A DNA stretch of 64,000 bases from assembly GCA_002709385.1 (NCBI GenBank), contig PAQS01000019.1:190124-254123 (forward strand). The letters are read 5' to 3'. The DNA is from Waddliaceae bacterium. Its GTDB lineage: Bacteria > Chlamydiota > Chlamydiia > Chlamydiales > GCA-2709385. Shown here piece by piece: positions 9,099 to 16,810 of this stretch. The position numbers were made by a program, and so were the translations under genes. The notes below the pieces were generated by a model, which worked only from the letters and a program-made list of their open reading frames with translations, was not told the origin of the DNA and searched no databases. Each line of letters opens with the position of its first letter. Position 1 is the stretch's first letter.

Positions 9099-9505
9099 GA
9101 GCTACACCCACACATCTTACCCGTTTATAGAGACAATTACCGTCAATATCGCAGGTCTATTTCCTTCTGTCACTAATAAAATTTTGTTGAAACTTTGGTT
9201 ATAACTCTTTTTTTTCTGTTGATATCTATCAATAACTATGTTGATTAATCTAAGGGCTGTTTATAAACCAATCATTTGTAAACAAATACCAACAGGTTGC
9301 AAACAATCTCTGTTCACTATTTTTCTCAAGGAAAAATGTTTATAAATTTTAACTTATAAACATTTCCACCAAGACTGAAGAAGAAGAAAAATATATTTCT
9401 TCTTACAAAAATCTTCAAAGAAACTGTGGTTTTGAAAATTCATTTGATAAAATACGCGCTCTTCGGTAATTGCTTAGAGTAAACAGCACTAAGTAAGGTT
9501 CTCCC
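9099..9505. other. Non-coding divergent region with TGTTTATAA repeats
   Basis: About 400 AT-rich bases between divergent genes with no credible coding region. The 9-mer TGTTTATAA occurs three times (9258-9266 and 9337-9345 on the plus strand, 9354-9362 on the minus strand). A roughly 70-bp module related to ones in the 16.3-16.8 kb gap lies at 9352-9420. The region must also hold the promoters of the kinase and the outer-membrane gene, none of which I can place with confidence. Confidence 0.6.
9352..9420 (+). repeat. Copy A of the TCCAC-N5-CTGAAGAAGAAGAA module
   Basis: The module starts ACTTATAAACATTTCCACC, then after a spacer CTGAAGAAGAAGAA, then an AT core, then TTCTTCTT and AAATCTTCA. 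AGAAGAAA and TTTCTTCT form an inverted repeat around the AT core. Aligned with copy B (16444-16514) about three quarters of positions agree, with identical TCCAC-to-GAA spacing. Confidence 0.75.
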
Positions 9506-10852
9506 GTGAAGTTTTGTGGAACACTCTTTTTCAGTTTTATTTTTGCTTTTTTTTCTCTATTTCTTGCGGCCAATACAGAAGAGATTAAGTCGTTAAATAA
9601 TGCAAAAATGTACTACTTAAAAGGAAAAGAGCATTTCGAAAACAAGCAATATCAAGAAGCTTTAGATAGTTTCCGAAAATCTTTACACGAAGATCCCAGT
9701 CATTTAGAGCTAAATCACCTAATTGGACGAGCTGCTTATGAAACAGGAGATTTTGAAGAAGCTCTCTTTGCTTATGAGAGAGCGCTTGTTTTAGATCCAA
9801 AATTTACGCAAAGCAGATTAGAAAAAGCACGCACTTTAATTGCTCTTGGGTCACATGATGAAGCAAAAAACGAACTTCTTAAAGTATTAGCTGCTAATAT
9901 TCCCCCTGAGGTCCGAGCAAATGTAGAGCTTCTTTTATCTGCAATGGTAGAGAAAAAAAATCATCATTTTAGTGGTGCCGTTGTACTTGCTTATACTTTT
10001 GATTCAAATGCTACACTTGGCACCGACACTGGTATTCCTTCTCCTTTTGGTCCAACTTTCCCTGAAGCAGATCCATCTGAAGAGAATGACCAAATTTTTG
10101 CAGTTACAGCTGTATTAAATCATAAATATCCGCTTCCTCAAAAAGGACTTACACTAAAAAACGGACTAATAACCTACTTTTCAGACAATCACGAACTAAA
10201 CAGTAATGATCTTCTTTTAGTCATGTTGAGTAGTGGAGTTAACTACTTGTGTGGAAGACACAGTTTAGATTTTTCTATTGCATGGAACTACCTAGAACTC
10301 AACAATGCACGCTATCAGAATAACTGGAGATTCAATTTCAAACACGCCATTCCCATTACTCAAAGACAAATGATCACAAGTACTTATAATTTTACCCAAA
10401 GACATCATTTTCCAACTCTAGGTGCAACGCTAGATAATAACAGCGGTTTTATACATGGAATTTCCTTAGCTTGGTTAATGAACGAAACACCCAAACGAAG
10501 CTGGTCACTCAACTCCAGTTGGCGCTACGATAACTCTCCAAGAGATTCCAACCCCGACCTTGCTTACCACAGGTCAGATATAAGCTTACGCTTCAATCAG
10601 ATAATAACAAACTGTCTTTCTTTAAGCGCCAAAGCGGGCTATCGAATGGATTGGTATACAAGGACTCACCTTATTTACACAGATAGAACCCGCCATGATA
10701 AAGCTTATTTCACTTCTTTGGGTTTAGCCTTTAACTTTCTCAAGCGTTGTACGATCAATACTGTGCTTGAGTACATAAATAATCACTCGAACATACCCAC
10801 AAATGAGTATGACTCTGTTAAATGTATAAATTCTTGGGCAACGACATTTTAA
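9506..10852 (+). CDS. TPR protein with C-terminal outer-membrane beta-barrel
   Basis: A 448-residue exported protein. The N terminus is a signal peptide (hydrophobic FFSFIFAFFSLFLAA). Residues about 30-150 hold tandem tetratricopeptide repeats, such as AMYYLKGKEHFENKQYQEAL and AYERALVLDPKFTQS. From about 160 to the end come alternating amphipathic strands with aromatic girdles, ending in a terminal Phe, the signature of a barrel inserted by BamA. The arrangement recalls TPR-plus-barrel proteins that present surface lipoproteins or export polysaccharide, but no substrate is suggested here. The start is GTG with AAGG seven bases upstream. It is the only gene in its transcription unit that I can see. 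Confidence 0.8.
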   Translation: MKFCGTLFFSFIFAFFSLFLAANTEEIKSLNNAKMYYLKGKEHFENKQYQEALDSFRKSLHEDPSHLELNHLIGRAAYETGDFEEALFAYERALVLDPKFTQSRLEKARTLIALGSHDEAKNELLKVLAANIPPEVRANVELLLSAMVEKKNHHFSGAVVLAYTFDSNATLGTDTGIPSPFGPTFPEADPSEENDQIFAVTAVLNHKYPLPQKGLTLKNGLITYFSDNHELNSNDLLLVMLSSGVNYLCGRHSLDFSIAWNYLELNNARYQNNWRFNFKHAIPITQRQMITSTYNFTQRHHFPTLGATLDNNSGFIHGISLAWLMNETPKRSWSLNSSWRYDNSPRDSNPDLAYHRSDISLRFNQIITNCLSLSAKAGYRMDWYTRTHLIYTDRTRHDKAYFTSLGLAFNFLKRCTINTVLEYINNHSNIPTNEYDSVKCINSWATTF

Positions 10853-10990
10853 TTTTTTTTATCCTGTGACTTAGTCGCGTCAAATGCGAGATTAGCTAGC
10901 CATTGGAGGTAAGAAAAAATAGAGGTGTCTCAGAACAAAAGCTTCCTGTTATAATGAAAGAAAGCATGTGGAACATCAGGAGCAAGTTGT

Positions 10991-11191
10991 ATGTTGGGAT
11001 GGACCGAAATTCTTGTCGTTCTTCTTTTAGCTTTGTTGCTTTTTGGAGGAAAAAAACTTCCAGAGTTAGCTAGAAGCCTTGGAGAAGGAATTCGAGAATT
11101 CAAAAAAGCATCACAGGATTTCACCTCAGAAGTCGAACAAAAACCAGCCGAAAAGAAATCTGAAGTATCTACAGGAGAACAGGAAATCTAA
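10991..11191 (+). CDS. tatA: Sec-independent translocase TatA
   Basis: Small inner-membrane pore subunit of the twin-arginine translocase, which exports folded proteins. The 66-residue product has one N-terminal membrane helix ([17 protein letters not shown]), the hinge [16 protein letters not shown] and an amphipathic helix, followed by a charged tail. This is the standard TatA layout. CAGGAG eight bases ahead of the ATG sets the start. tatC follows five bases after the stop, so they form an operon. A likely client is the Rieske protein at 29.3 kb, which carries a twin-arginine signal. No tatB is present, as in minimal TatAC systems. Confidence 0.95.
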   Translation: MLGWTEILVVLLLALLLFGGKKLPELARSLGEGIREFKKASQDFTSEVEQKPAEKKSEVSTGEQEI

Positions 11192-11196
11192 TTTTT

Positions 11197-12135
11197 ATGG
11201 CTTCTTCACGCAAAAATCCCAATCAAATGGGTTTTTGGGAACACCTAGAAGAGTTCCGAAAAACAATCGTTTACATGCTTGGTGTTGTTTTTGCTGCCTT
11301 TCTTTCTTCTCTTTACTTTTATCAAAGTATTTTTGCTTTTACGACAACTCCGTTAAGTGAAATACAGCCCACAAAACACTGTCTTACTCGGCAAACAAGC
11401 AAAAGCGAATGGATTACAAATACAACAAAAACGGATCTTTATTACGAAAAAAATTCTAATGAAGTTGTTGTGGAACACTCTTCTGGTGTAAAAAAAACTC
11501 AGAATGAGCAATTTCTTATCCCCCCTGGAGAACACTTACTTCTAGCAAAACCAACTCCCGCGGTTTCTTTGTCTATTCTTGGACCTCTCGATGGAATGAC
11601 CAGCACTTTAAAAATTTGTTTTTGGTTTTCTCTTGTTTCCTCTTCTCCAATTTGGCTGCTCTTTTTACTACGCTTCATTAGTCCTGGTCTACGACTGGGT
11701 GAAAAACGCCTTATTATCCCCTTCTTTGTCTTATCGCTACTTATGCTTAGCTTGGGGTCACTTTTTGCCTTAAAGCTTACTATACCCGTTGCAAACGCGT
11801 TTTTGAGCAGTTTCAATGAGGGTTTAGCAAATAACTTTTGGTCATTCACAAACTACATCGACTACACAATCATTTTGATTTTATCAAACGCCCTTGCTTT
11901 TGAATGTTTTTTATGTCTTTTCTTGCTTGTACATGTGGGAATCATTACATCTGAACAAATGAGAAAAAAAAGAAGGCTTGCCATTGTTCTTGTCTTCTTT
12001 TTATCTGGTATTTTAACTCCTCCAGAAGTCTTCACACAGTGCGCCCTTGCTTTGCCAATTTTGCTCATGTATGAGTTAACTATTATCTATGGAACGCTAC
12101 GTCACCGCAAGATCAGCGACCCTCTAGCAGCCTAA
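11197..12135 (+). CDS. tatC: Sec-independent translocase TatC with an enlarged periplasmic loop
   Basis: The signal-receptor core of the Tat system, about 312 residues with six membrane segments. The cytoplasmic N terminus FWEHLEEFRKT matches the TatC region that binds the RR signal. SSSPIWLLFLLRFISPGL and SGILTPPEVFTQCALALPILLMYE match the later conserved helices. The first periplasmic loop, between helix 1 (about 25-49) and helix 2 (about 130-157), is about 80 residues, roughly 40 longer than in E. coli TatC. That extra stretch is polar, has no motif I recognise, and is probably a lineage-specific insertion. It is coupled with tatA upstream. Confidence 0.94.
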   Translation: MASSRKNPNQMGFWEHLEEFRKTIVYMLGVVFAAFLSSLYFYQSIFAFTTTPLSEIQPTKHCLTRQTSKSEWITNTTKTDLYYEKNSNEVVVEHSSGVKKTQNEQFLIPPGEHLLLAKPTPAVSLSILGPLDGMTSTLKICFWFSLVSSSPIWLLFLLRFISPGLRLGEKRLIIPFFVLSLLMLSLGSLFALKLTIPVANAFLSSFNEGLANNFWSFTNYIDYTIILILSNALAFECFLCLFLLVHVGIITSEQMRKKRRLAIVLVFFLSGILTPPEVFTQCALALPILLMYELTIIYGTLRHRKISDPLAA

Positions 12136-12188
12136 TCACGAAGTCCGTATAGTCAAATTTCGACTAATTCAAGAATGCGGATTTTACC

Positions 12189-13667
12189 ATGTCTTCTCCA
12201 TCAAAAATGAATCATTTTATCAACAACGAAGATCACGCTCCTGAATCTAATCAATGGATTCCCTCATACAATCCTTTCACTGGAGAAGTATGGAATGAAG
12301 TTCCTCGTGGAAATGAAAATGATGCCAAATCTGCAATTAGTGCTGCTTATAATGCATTTCAAGAGGGCTCTTGGAGGCAAATGACACCATCCGGCCGAGG
12401 TGCTTTATTAAGAAAGTTAGGAGATCTTATTGCAAGGGATGCTGAAAAACTCGCGCGCATTGAAGTTTTAGATAATGGAAAACTTTTTGCGGAAATGCAC
12501 GGGCAGCTAAAATATATTCCGCAGTGGTTTTATTACTACGCTGGGCTTGCAGATAAAGTCGAAGGTTCTGTTATTTCCACTGACAAACCTGAAACCTTTG
12601 CATACACAAGCCACGAACCTCTTGGTGTTGTTGTAGGAATTACCCCATGGAACTCTCCACTTTTAATTACAGCCTGGAAACTTGCTCCCGCCCTTGCAGC
12701 AGGAAATACCGTCATTCTTAAACCTTCAGAACATACAACAGCAAGCTCTCTAGAATTTGTAAAACTTGTAAAAGAAGCTGGTTTTCCTCCTGGAGTTGTA
12801 AACGTTGTAAGCGGTTTTGGCCACGAAGTTGGAGAGGCCCTAATAAGAGATCCCCGGGTAGCAAAAGTAAGCTTTACAGGAGGAGAAGAAGGTGGAAGAA
12901 AAGTCTATTCAGCAGCAGCCGATGGAATCAAAAGAGTTACTCTGGAATTAGGGGGAAAATCACCAAATATCGTATTTGAAGACGCAGAAATTGAAAACGC
13001 TGTCAAAGGTGTTGTTTCAGGAATTTTTGCCGCAAGTGGACAAACCTGTATTGCTGGTTCTCGTTTATTGGTACAATCTTCTATTCACGACCAATTTGTG
13101 GAACAACTTCTGGAATTAGCGCGCACAGCAAAAATGGGAAATCCTCTGGATTCAGATACTCAGGTTGGACCAGTAGCTACCGTTCCACAATACGAAAAAA
13201 TCCTTTCTTATATTGAAGTTGCGAAAAAAGAAGGGGCTTCTTGTGTATTAGGAGGAAAGAAAGCACGGTGTGGAAGCGGATGGTTTGTAGAACCGACTAT
13301 TTTTACTGGGGTGAAAAATAATATGCGGATAGCACAAGAAGAAGTTTTTGGTCCTGTTTTAAGTATTATTCCTTTTGAAACGCCAGAAGAAGCAATTTCT
13401 ATAGCCAATGACATTCCTTATGGTCTTGCTGCTGGCGTATGGACTCGTGATATGCGTAAAGCATCAAAATGTGCAAAAGAGCTTCAGGTTGGTACTGTTT
13501 GGGTAAACACCTATCGTTCCATATCATATATGAGCCCATTTGGCGGCTATAAACGCTCTGGAATTGGAAGAGAGGGTGGCAAAGAAGCTATTTATGATTA
13601 TTTACAAACAAAAAGCGTAATGATCAACCACTCAACAGAAGTAGCCAATCCTTTTGTTATGCGTTAA
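12189..13667 (+). CDS. NAD(P)-dependent aldehyde dehydrogenase
   Basis: Cytoplasmic enzyme oxidising an aldehyde to a carboxylate. It has the usual 492-residue length. Visible motifs are GITPWNSPLL (the catalytic Asn), the Lys/Glu cofactor-binding segment ILKPSEHT, the FTGGEEGGR Rossmann turn, catalytic Glu in TLELGGKSPN and catalytic Cys in SGQTCIAGSR, then EEVFGPVLS and the C-terminal FGGYKRSGIGREGG. The family is close to betaine-aldehyde or related broad-range dehydrogenases, but the substrate cannot be assigned. The start is ATG 12189; an in-frame ATG at 12207 is an alternative. It stands alone between tatC and a strong terminator, convergent with the flagellar operon. Confidence 0.93.
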   Translation: MSSPSKMNHFINNEDHAPESNQWIPSYNPFTGEVWNEVPRGNENDAKSAISAAYNAFQEGSWRQMTPSGRGALLRKLGDLIARDAEKLARIEVLDNGKLFAEMHGQLKYIPQWFYYYAGLADKVEGSVISTDKPETFAYTSHEPLGVVVGITPWNSPLLITAWKLAPALAAGNTVILKPSEHTTASSLEFVKLVKEAGFPPGVVNVVSGFGHEVGEALIRDPRVAKVSFTGGEEGGRKVYSAAADGIKRVTLELGGKSPNIVFEDAEIENAVKGVVSGIFAASGQTCIAGSRLLVQSSIHDQFVEQLLELARTAKMGNPLDSDTQVGPVATVPQYEKILSYIEVAKKEGASCVLGGKKARCGSGWFVEPTIFTGVKNNMRIAQEEVFGPVLSIIPFETPEEAISIANDIPYGLAAGVWTRDMRKASKCAKELQVGTVWVNTYRSISYMSPFGGYKRSGIGREGGKEAIYDYLQTKSVMINHSTEVANPFVMR

Positions 13668-13672
13668 GAGCA

Positions 13673-13697
13673 GGAGAGCTTGTGCTCTCCCTCTTTT
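13673..13697 (+). terminator. Intrinsic terminator of the aldehyde dehydrogenase gene
   Basis: A seven-bp GC-rich stem, GGAGAGC / GCTCTCC, with a TTGT loop is followed by CTCTTTTTT. It lies five bases after the stop codon and separates this gene from convergent fliE. Confidence 0.88.
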
Positions 13698-14048
13698 TTA
13701 CTGCATGTGTTTAATTTCGCTCCAAGCATCTAAAAGCTTGTTCCGAATTTCCATCATCATTTTGAACGCGGTTTCAGCCTCATCCATTGCCATTGTAACT
13801 TCAGAAACATCTTCAACCTCTCCAGCTGCCAAACGCTGTATCTGCGCATCTGCCTCGTGCTGCAAAGTATTCACCTCGCTTAAATAGCCCCCCAGAATTT
13901 TTTGAAATGTGTACGTTTCTTCCAGTTGAGCTGGTGCTGGAGTTAAGTGAACATTGATTTCACCTAAACCCTTAGCCTGAGTCATTGGCTTAGGTCTCAA
14001 CATTAATGGATTTAGCTTTGTAAGTGCCTCAGAACCAAAACCGCTCAT
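13698..14048 (-). CDS. fliE: Flagellar hook-basal body protein FliE
   Basis: FliE joins the MS ring to the proximal rod of the flagellum. The 116-residue product has the family's C-terminal helical signature: DVSEVTMAMDEAETAFKMMM followed by EIRNKLLDAWSEIKHMQ, with the usual length. The N terminus is variable and proline-rich. It is last in the order flgB-flgC-fliE, two bases after flgC, which is the canonical arrangement for bacterial rod operons. No other rod or export genes are adjacent, so the rest of the flagellar set must be elsewhere. Confidence 0.92.
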   Translation of the reverse strand: MSGFGSEALTKLNPLMLRPKPMTQAKGLGEINVHLTPAPAQLEETYTFQKILGGYLSEVNTLQHEADAQIQRLAAGEVEDVSEVTMAMDEAETAFKMMMEIRNKLLDAWSEIKHMQ

Positions 14049-14050
14049 GG

Positions 14051-14524
14051 CTAACCTCTCCTACTAATTCTCATTGCATTTTCACTCATTCGTTGTGAAA
14101 CTGAAATAATACTCAAATTTGCTTCATACGCAGCAGAAGCGATCTGCATATCAGCCATTTCTTGTGCAACGCTTATTTTTGGGTAATAGACATATCCTGC
14201 GTCAGGTGAACCAGCTTTTCTTGCTGCTGGGTGAGTGGGGTCAAAGACTTTTCTAATATGATCATTTAGCTCAGAAACTTCTTTTACCGCAACCCCATCT
14301 GCTACATCACCATTTACCTTGTTGCGTCGGAAGTTTTCTGAAAGAATTCTCTCAAAAACAGGCACTTGTCGCGCATAAGGAACAAAATTTCCGTTTGCCG
14401 TGCGTTTACCGTTATCGACTGAATGCGCGTTTGCTATGTTATTGGAAATCACGTTCATCCAACCACGATTTGCTTTCAAACCAGTCGCTGCAATCTGTCC
14501 TGCTCGATTCAATTTAGATATCAT
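14051..14524 (-). CDS. flgC: Flagellar basal-body rod protein FlgC
   Basis: A proximal rod subunit of 157 residues, exported by the flagellar type III apparatus. The N terminus (AATGLKANRGWMNVISNNIANAHSVD) contains the SNNIAN motif of rod and hook proteins, and the middle has DPTHPAARKAGSPDAGYVYYPKISVAQEMADM, typical of FlgC. The C-terminal AYEANLSIISVSQRM closes the D0 coiled coil. It begins 11 bases after flgB and ends two bases before fliE. Confidence 0.95.
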   Translation of the reverse strand: MISKLNRAGQIAATGLKANRGWMNVISNNIANAHSVDNGKRTANGNFVPYARQVPVFERILSENFRRNKVNGDVADGVAVKEVSELNDHIRKVFDPTHPAARKAGSPDAGYVYYPKISVAQEMADMQIASAAYEANLSIISVSQRMSENAMRISRRG

Positions 14525-14535
14525 AGCTTACCTTC

Positions 14536-14910
14536 CTATCGACCACCACGAATGGCTTCTTTCACCATTGCGGATTTCTGTTGATAAAATTGCGCATACA
14601 TATTGTAAGAACCTGAGTTAGAGCGAAGTTTAAGCATCTCCATATCCATATCCACATCATTGCCGTTATTTCTTACAGGTGTGTTTCTTGGTCGTTCTGT
14701 GTAACCGCGAATATCTGAATAGTGTGCACTAGTTCCTCCGGAAAGAGCTTCACGGAGTGCTGTATCGAATTTAAATTCTTGACGTCGGTAATAAGGAGTG
14801 TTGGCGTTTGCAATGTTTCCAGCAATTACCTTGTGAGCTTTGCTATGCATCTGCATTAGCTGCCCCAACAATGTAAAATTTTTATTTCCAATTTTATTGA
14901 TGAAATACAT
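14536..14910 (-). CDS. flgB: Flagellar basal-body rod protein FlgB
   Basis: Proximal rod subunit, 124 residues, first gene of the flgBC-fliE operon. It carries HKVIAGNIANANTPYYRRQEFKFD, matching the FlgB N-terminal NIANxxTPxY pattern, and DVDMDMEMLKLRSNSGSYNMYAQFY in the C-terminal half. The ATG at 14910 is preceded by a GGGGG tract that can act as Shine-Dalgarno. A sigma-54-type promoter sits about 35-50 bases upstream. Flagellar rod genes are absent from Chlamydia pathogens but have been reported from marine chlamydial genomes. Confidence 0.95.
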   Translation of the reverse strand: MYFINKIGNKNFTLLGQLMQMHSKAHKVIAGNIANANTPYYRRQEFKFDTALREALSGGTSAHYSDIRGYTERPRNTPVRNNGNDVDMDMEMLKLRSNSGSYNMYAQFYQQKSAMVKEAIRGGR

Positions 14911-14944
14911 CTTGGCCCCCTAATTCGGTCTTCAGGGGACCTAA

Positions 14945-14961
14945 AGCAGGTGCCGTGCCAA
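14945..14961 (-). promoter_or_regulatory. Sigma-54 (RpoN) promoter of flgB-flgC-fliE
   Basis: On the minus strand the sequence reads TTGGCACG-GCAC-CTGCTTT. The -24 GG (plus-strand 14958-14959) and -12 GC (14946-14947) are separated by exactly ten bases, and TTGGCACG is the full consensus left half. Predicted initiation near 14934 would give a leader of about 24 nucleotides before flgB. Chlamydiae do encode RpoN with an NtrC-type activator, though neither is in this window. Confidence 0.8.
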
Positions 14962-15033
14962 AACGAAACAGATTAGAAATCAATTCATTAGAATTGAACC
15001 CTTATAAAAAAGAAAAAAAAGAGCGAATTTTGC

Positions 15034-15735
15034 CTAGTCGACAGACCAATCTATTGGTGCCATTCCTTGTTTTTCTAAAAATTCATTTGTTTTAGAAAAA
15101 TGGCGGCTTCCAAAAAAGCCATTATAAGCAGAGAAAGGAGATGGGTGTGGACAAGACAAAACAAGATGTGAGTGCTTAATACCGTTTAAGATACGGGAAC
15201 ATTTTTCTTTAGCAGAAGCTCCCCATAAAAGAAAAACAAGAGGTTTTTGCCTACTTGCTAAAACTTCCACTACTCGGTCGGTAAAAACTTCCCACCCTTT
15301 TCCATAGTGAGATTTTGGCTGACTACGTCTTACTGTTAGAGTCGCGTTTAACAACAAGACCCCTTGTTGAGCCCACTTAAGTAAATGACCATGGTTTGGA
15401 ATAGGTAAACCAAGATCTGCTTGTAGTTCCTTATAGATATTTTGCAAAGAGGGAGGAATTTTTATCCCTTTTTGAACACTAAAACTTAAACCTTCAGCCT
15501 GCCCTTTTCCGTGGTAGGGATCCTGCCCCATGATCACAACTTTCACATCATCATAAGCAGTCTGCTTTAAAGCTTGATATATAAGAGGTTCCGGAGGAAA
15601 AACTTCCACTCCCGCAGCCTTTTCCCCCTTTAAAAACTCTTGCAATTCAAGCATGTAAGGTTTTTTTAATTCCTCAGCAAGAAGTTCACGCCAAGTTGTT
15701 TTTTTAGTTGTTGCTTCAGGAAAAGAAGTACTCAT
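15034..15735 (-). CDS. ung: Uracil-DNA glycosylase
   Basis: Base-excision repair enzyme that removes uracil from DNA. Family-1 motifs are all present: the water-activating GQDPYHG, the uracil-contacting LLLNATLTVR and the DNA-intercalating HPSPFSAYNGF. I chose the ATG at 15735 (protein MSTSFPEATT, 233 residues), which fits the family length. An upstream in-frame ATG at 15780 adds 15 residues without homology and neither start has a clear ribosome binding site. In C. trachomatis ung (CT607) lies close to CT606.1, matching the small gene on the other side of the divergent gap. Confidence 0.96.
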   Translation of the reverse strand: MSTSFPEATTKKTTWRELLAEELKKPYMLELQEFLKGEKAAGVEVFPPEPLIYQALKQTAYDDVKVVIMGQDPYHGKGQAEGLSFSVQKGIKIPPSLQNIYKELQADLGLPIPNHGHLLKWAQQGVLLLNATLTVRRSQPKSHYGKGWEVFTDRVVEVLASRQKPLVFLLWGASAKEKCSRILNGIKHSHLVLSCPHPSPFSAYNGFFGSRHFSKTNEFLEKQGMAPIDWSVD

Positions 15736-15911
15736 AAAAATGATTAAGTGGTCGGTTGATTTAAGTTCCACAGAAATCATACTCGCTTTATCAAGATCTG
15801 AAAAGGATTTTTTCTACTTACTGCGAGTAAACTGCCGTTGACAGCAAAAGAATTTCCTGCCTAGAATGGTTGTTTATTCATAATCTTAGATTAAAACAAT
15901 TTTGTTTTCTT

Positions 15912-16166
15912 ATGACCAATTTAGCTGAAAACTTTGTTATTCGTTTCATTAACATCACAAAAAAGAAAGATGGTTTCTTTGCTAACTTTCGCGTAAAGGG
16001 AATCCGTGGTGGAGCTTCTTTTTCTGCCTCTGTCTCTGTGGATTTAGATGCAGCGAATGTTGACCCGACAGATACGATTGAAGATATCGTTGAAGCTTGT
16101 TCTAAAATTGCTATTCGTGAATTAAGAAACTCAGAATTTCATCTAGAAGGCTTTACAGCCGCATAA
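15912..16166 (+). CDS. Small conserved hypothetical protein
   Basis: An 84-residue acidic protein (MTNLAENFVIRFINITKKK) with alternating beta-strand-like segments, FFANFRVKGIRGGASFSASVSVD, and a helical C-terminal half, VEACSKIAIRELRNS. It has no membrane segment. Its position beside ung suggests it corresponds to the small chlamydial gene CT606.1, but I am recalling that from gene order only. The start at 15912 removes a leucine- and phenylalanine-rich upstream extension beginning at 15870 that looks non-coding. Its stop lies 11 bases before a tRNA gene. Function unknown. Confidence 0.7.
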   Translation: MTNLAENFVIRFINITKKKDGFFANFRVKGIRGGASFSASVSVDLDAANVDPTDTIEDIVEACSKIAIRELRNSEFHLEGFTAA

Positions 16167-16177
16167 ATCTTACTATC

Positions 16178-16252
16178 TGGGTGTAGCGCAGCTTGGCCAG
16201 CGCACTTGCATGGGGTGCAAGGGGTCGGAGGTTCGAATCCTCTCACCCAGAT
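16178..16252 (+). tRNA. tRNA-Pro (anticodon GGG)
   Basis: The acceptor arms CTGGGTG and CACCCAG pair over all seven positions. The D arm GCGC-N-GCGC, anticodon stem CTTGC/GCAAG with loop ATGGGGT, and T arm with GGTTCGAATCC are all present. Anticodon at loop positions 3-5 is GGG, reading CCC and CCU proline codons. The discriminator base is A and CCA is not encoded. Confidence 0.95.
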
Positions 16253-16780
16253 TTATTTCAAACAAACTCCATTCTATAAATTTAATTATTCAACTTTGTG
16301 GGTAACACGTTCATAACTTTGTTTTTTCTTGTTTATAAAACAAATTATTTTGTGTGTACATGTGCCGCATTGTTCGTAAATATCAACTTATGATCTGTTC
16401 ATAAGCAAAACATGAACAAGCAAAAGATCTCTTGAAAGTGGCGACTTATGCACAAATCCACAGTTTCTGAAGAAGAAGAAAAAATATATTTCTTCTATAT
16501 AAATCTTCATAAAGCTTGTGAAAAGGCAAGAATTTGGGAAATTTTCAGATTTTTATTTTTGTGGATACTTTGTTCATTTCTCGAGAGAAAGACTTGTGTA
16601 CATATTTTGATGAAAACTTGCAGAGAACGTTCATTTGTGTATAAGTTTGGAGTTTCCTTCAGGAAGCTTACAGATTACAGACAGAAGTTTTATCAGGGAA
16701 AAAGGCTTATTTACTGACATTTCCACAGCATCTAAAGAAGAAGAATATTCTCATCATATAGAATATATATTCTCTATAGA
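16253..16780. other. Putative chromosomal replication origin (oriC)
   Basis: A non-coding AT-rich gap of about 530 bases with clustered DnaA-box-like 9-mers. Those matching TTATNCACA on either strand are TTATGCACA (16446-16454) and TGTGTATAA (16636-16644). One-mismatch forms are TGTGGGTAA (16297-16305) and TGTGGATAC (16560-16568). Looser variants are TGTTTATAA (16330), TGTTCATAA (16396), TGTTCGTAA (16371) and CGTTCATAA (16308). Two copies of the GAA module (16444-16514 and 16707-16781) and AT-rich palindromes at 16742-16751 and 16760-16773 could be unwinding sites. Sampled base counts switch from C-rich to G-rich on the plus strand across this gap. dnaA is not adjacent, which is usual in Chlamydiae. 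Confidence 0.65.
16444..16514 (+). repeat. Copy B of the TCCAC-N5-CTGAAGAAGAAGAA module
   Basis: It starts with the DnaA-box pair TTATGCACA-AATCCACAG, then CTGAAGAAGAAGAA, an AT core, TTTCTTCT and AAATCTTCA. The double box closely resembles the paired boxes at the Bacillus subtilis unwinding site, as I recall that sequence. The AGAAGAA and TTCTTCT arms form an inverted repeat. Confidence 0.75.
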
Positions 16781-16781
16781 A
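16707..16781 (+). repeat. Copy C (diverged) of the GAA module with AT palindromes
   Basis: ATTTCCACAGCAT is followed by CTAAAGAAGAAGAA at the same spacing as copies A and B. The right half differs: it holds the palindromes AGAATATTCT (16742-16751) and AGAATATATATTCT (16760-16773). Confidence 0.6.
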
Positions 16782-16810
16782 TGTGGAACTTTTATGGAGA
16801 CTTAAACAAT

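Noticed and set aside
16448-16717. An 89-codon open frame inside the putative origin
   Set aside because: It has no ribosome binding site, odd composition rich in Lys, Phe and Cys, and it runs through the DnaA boxes and the GAA module. It is more likely chance.
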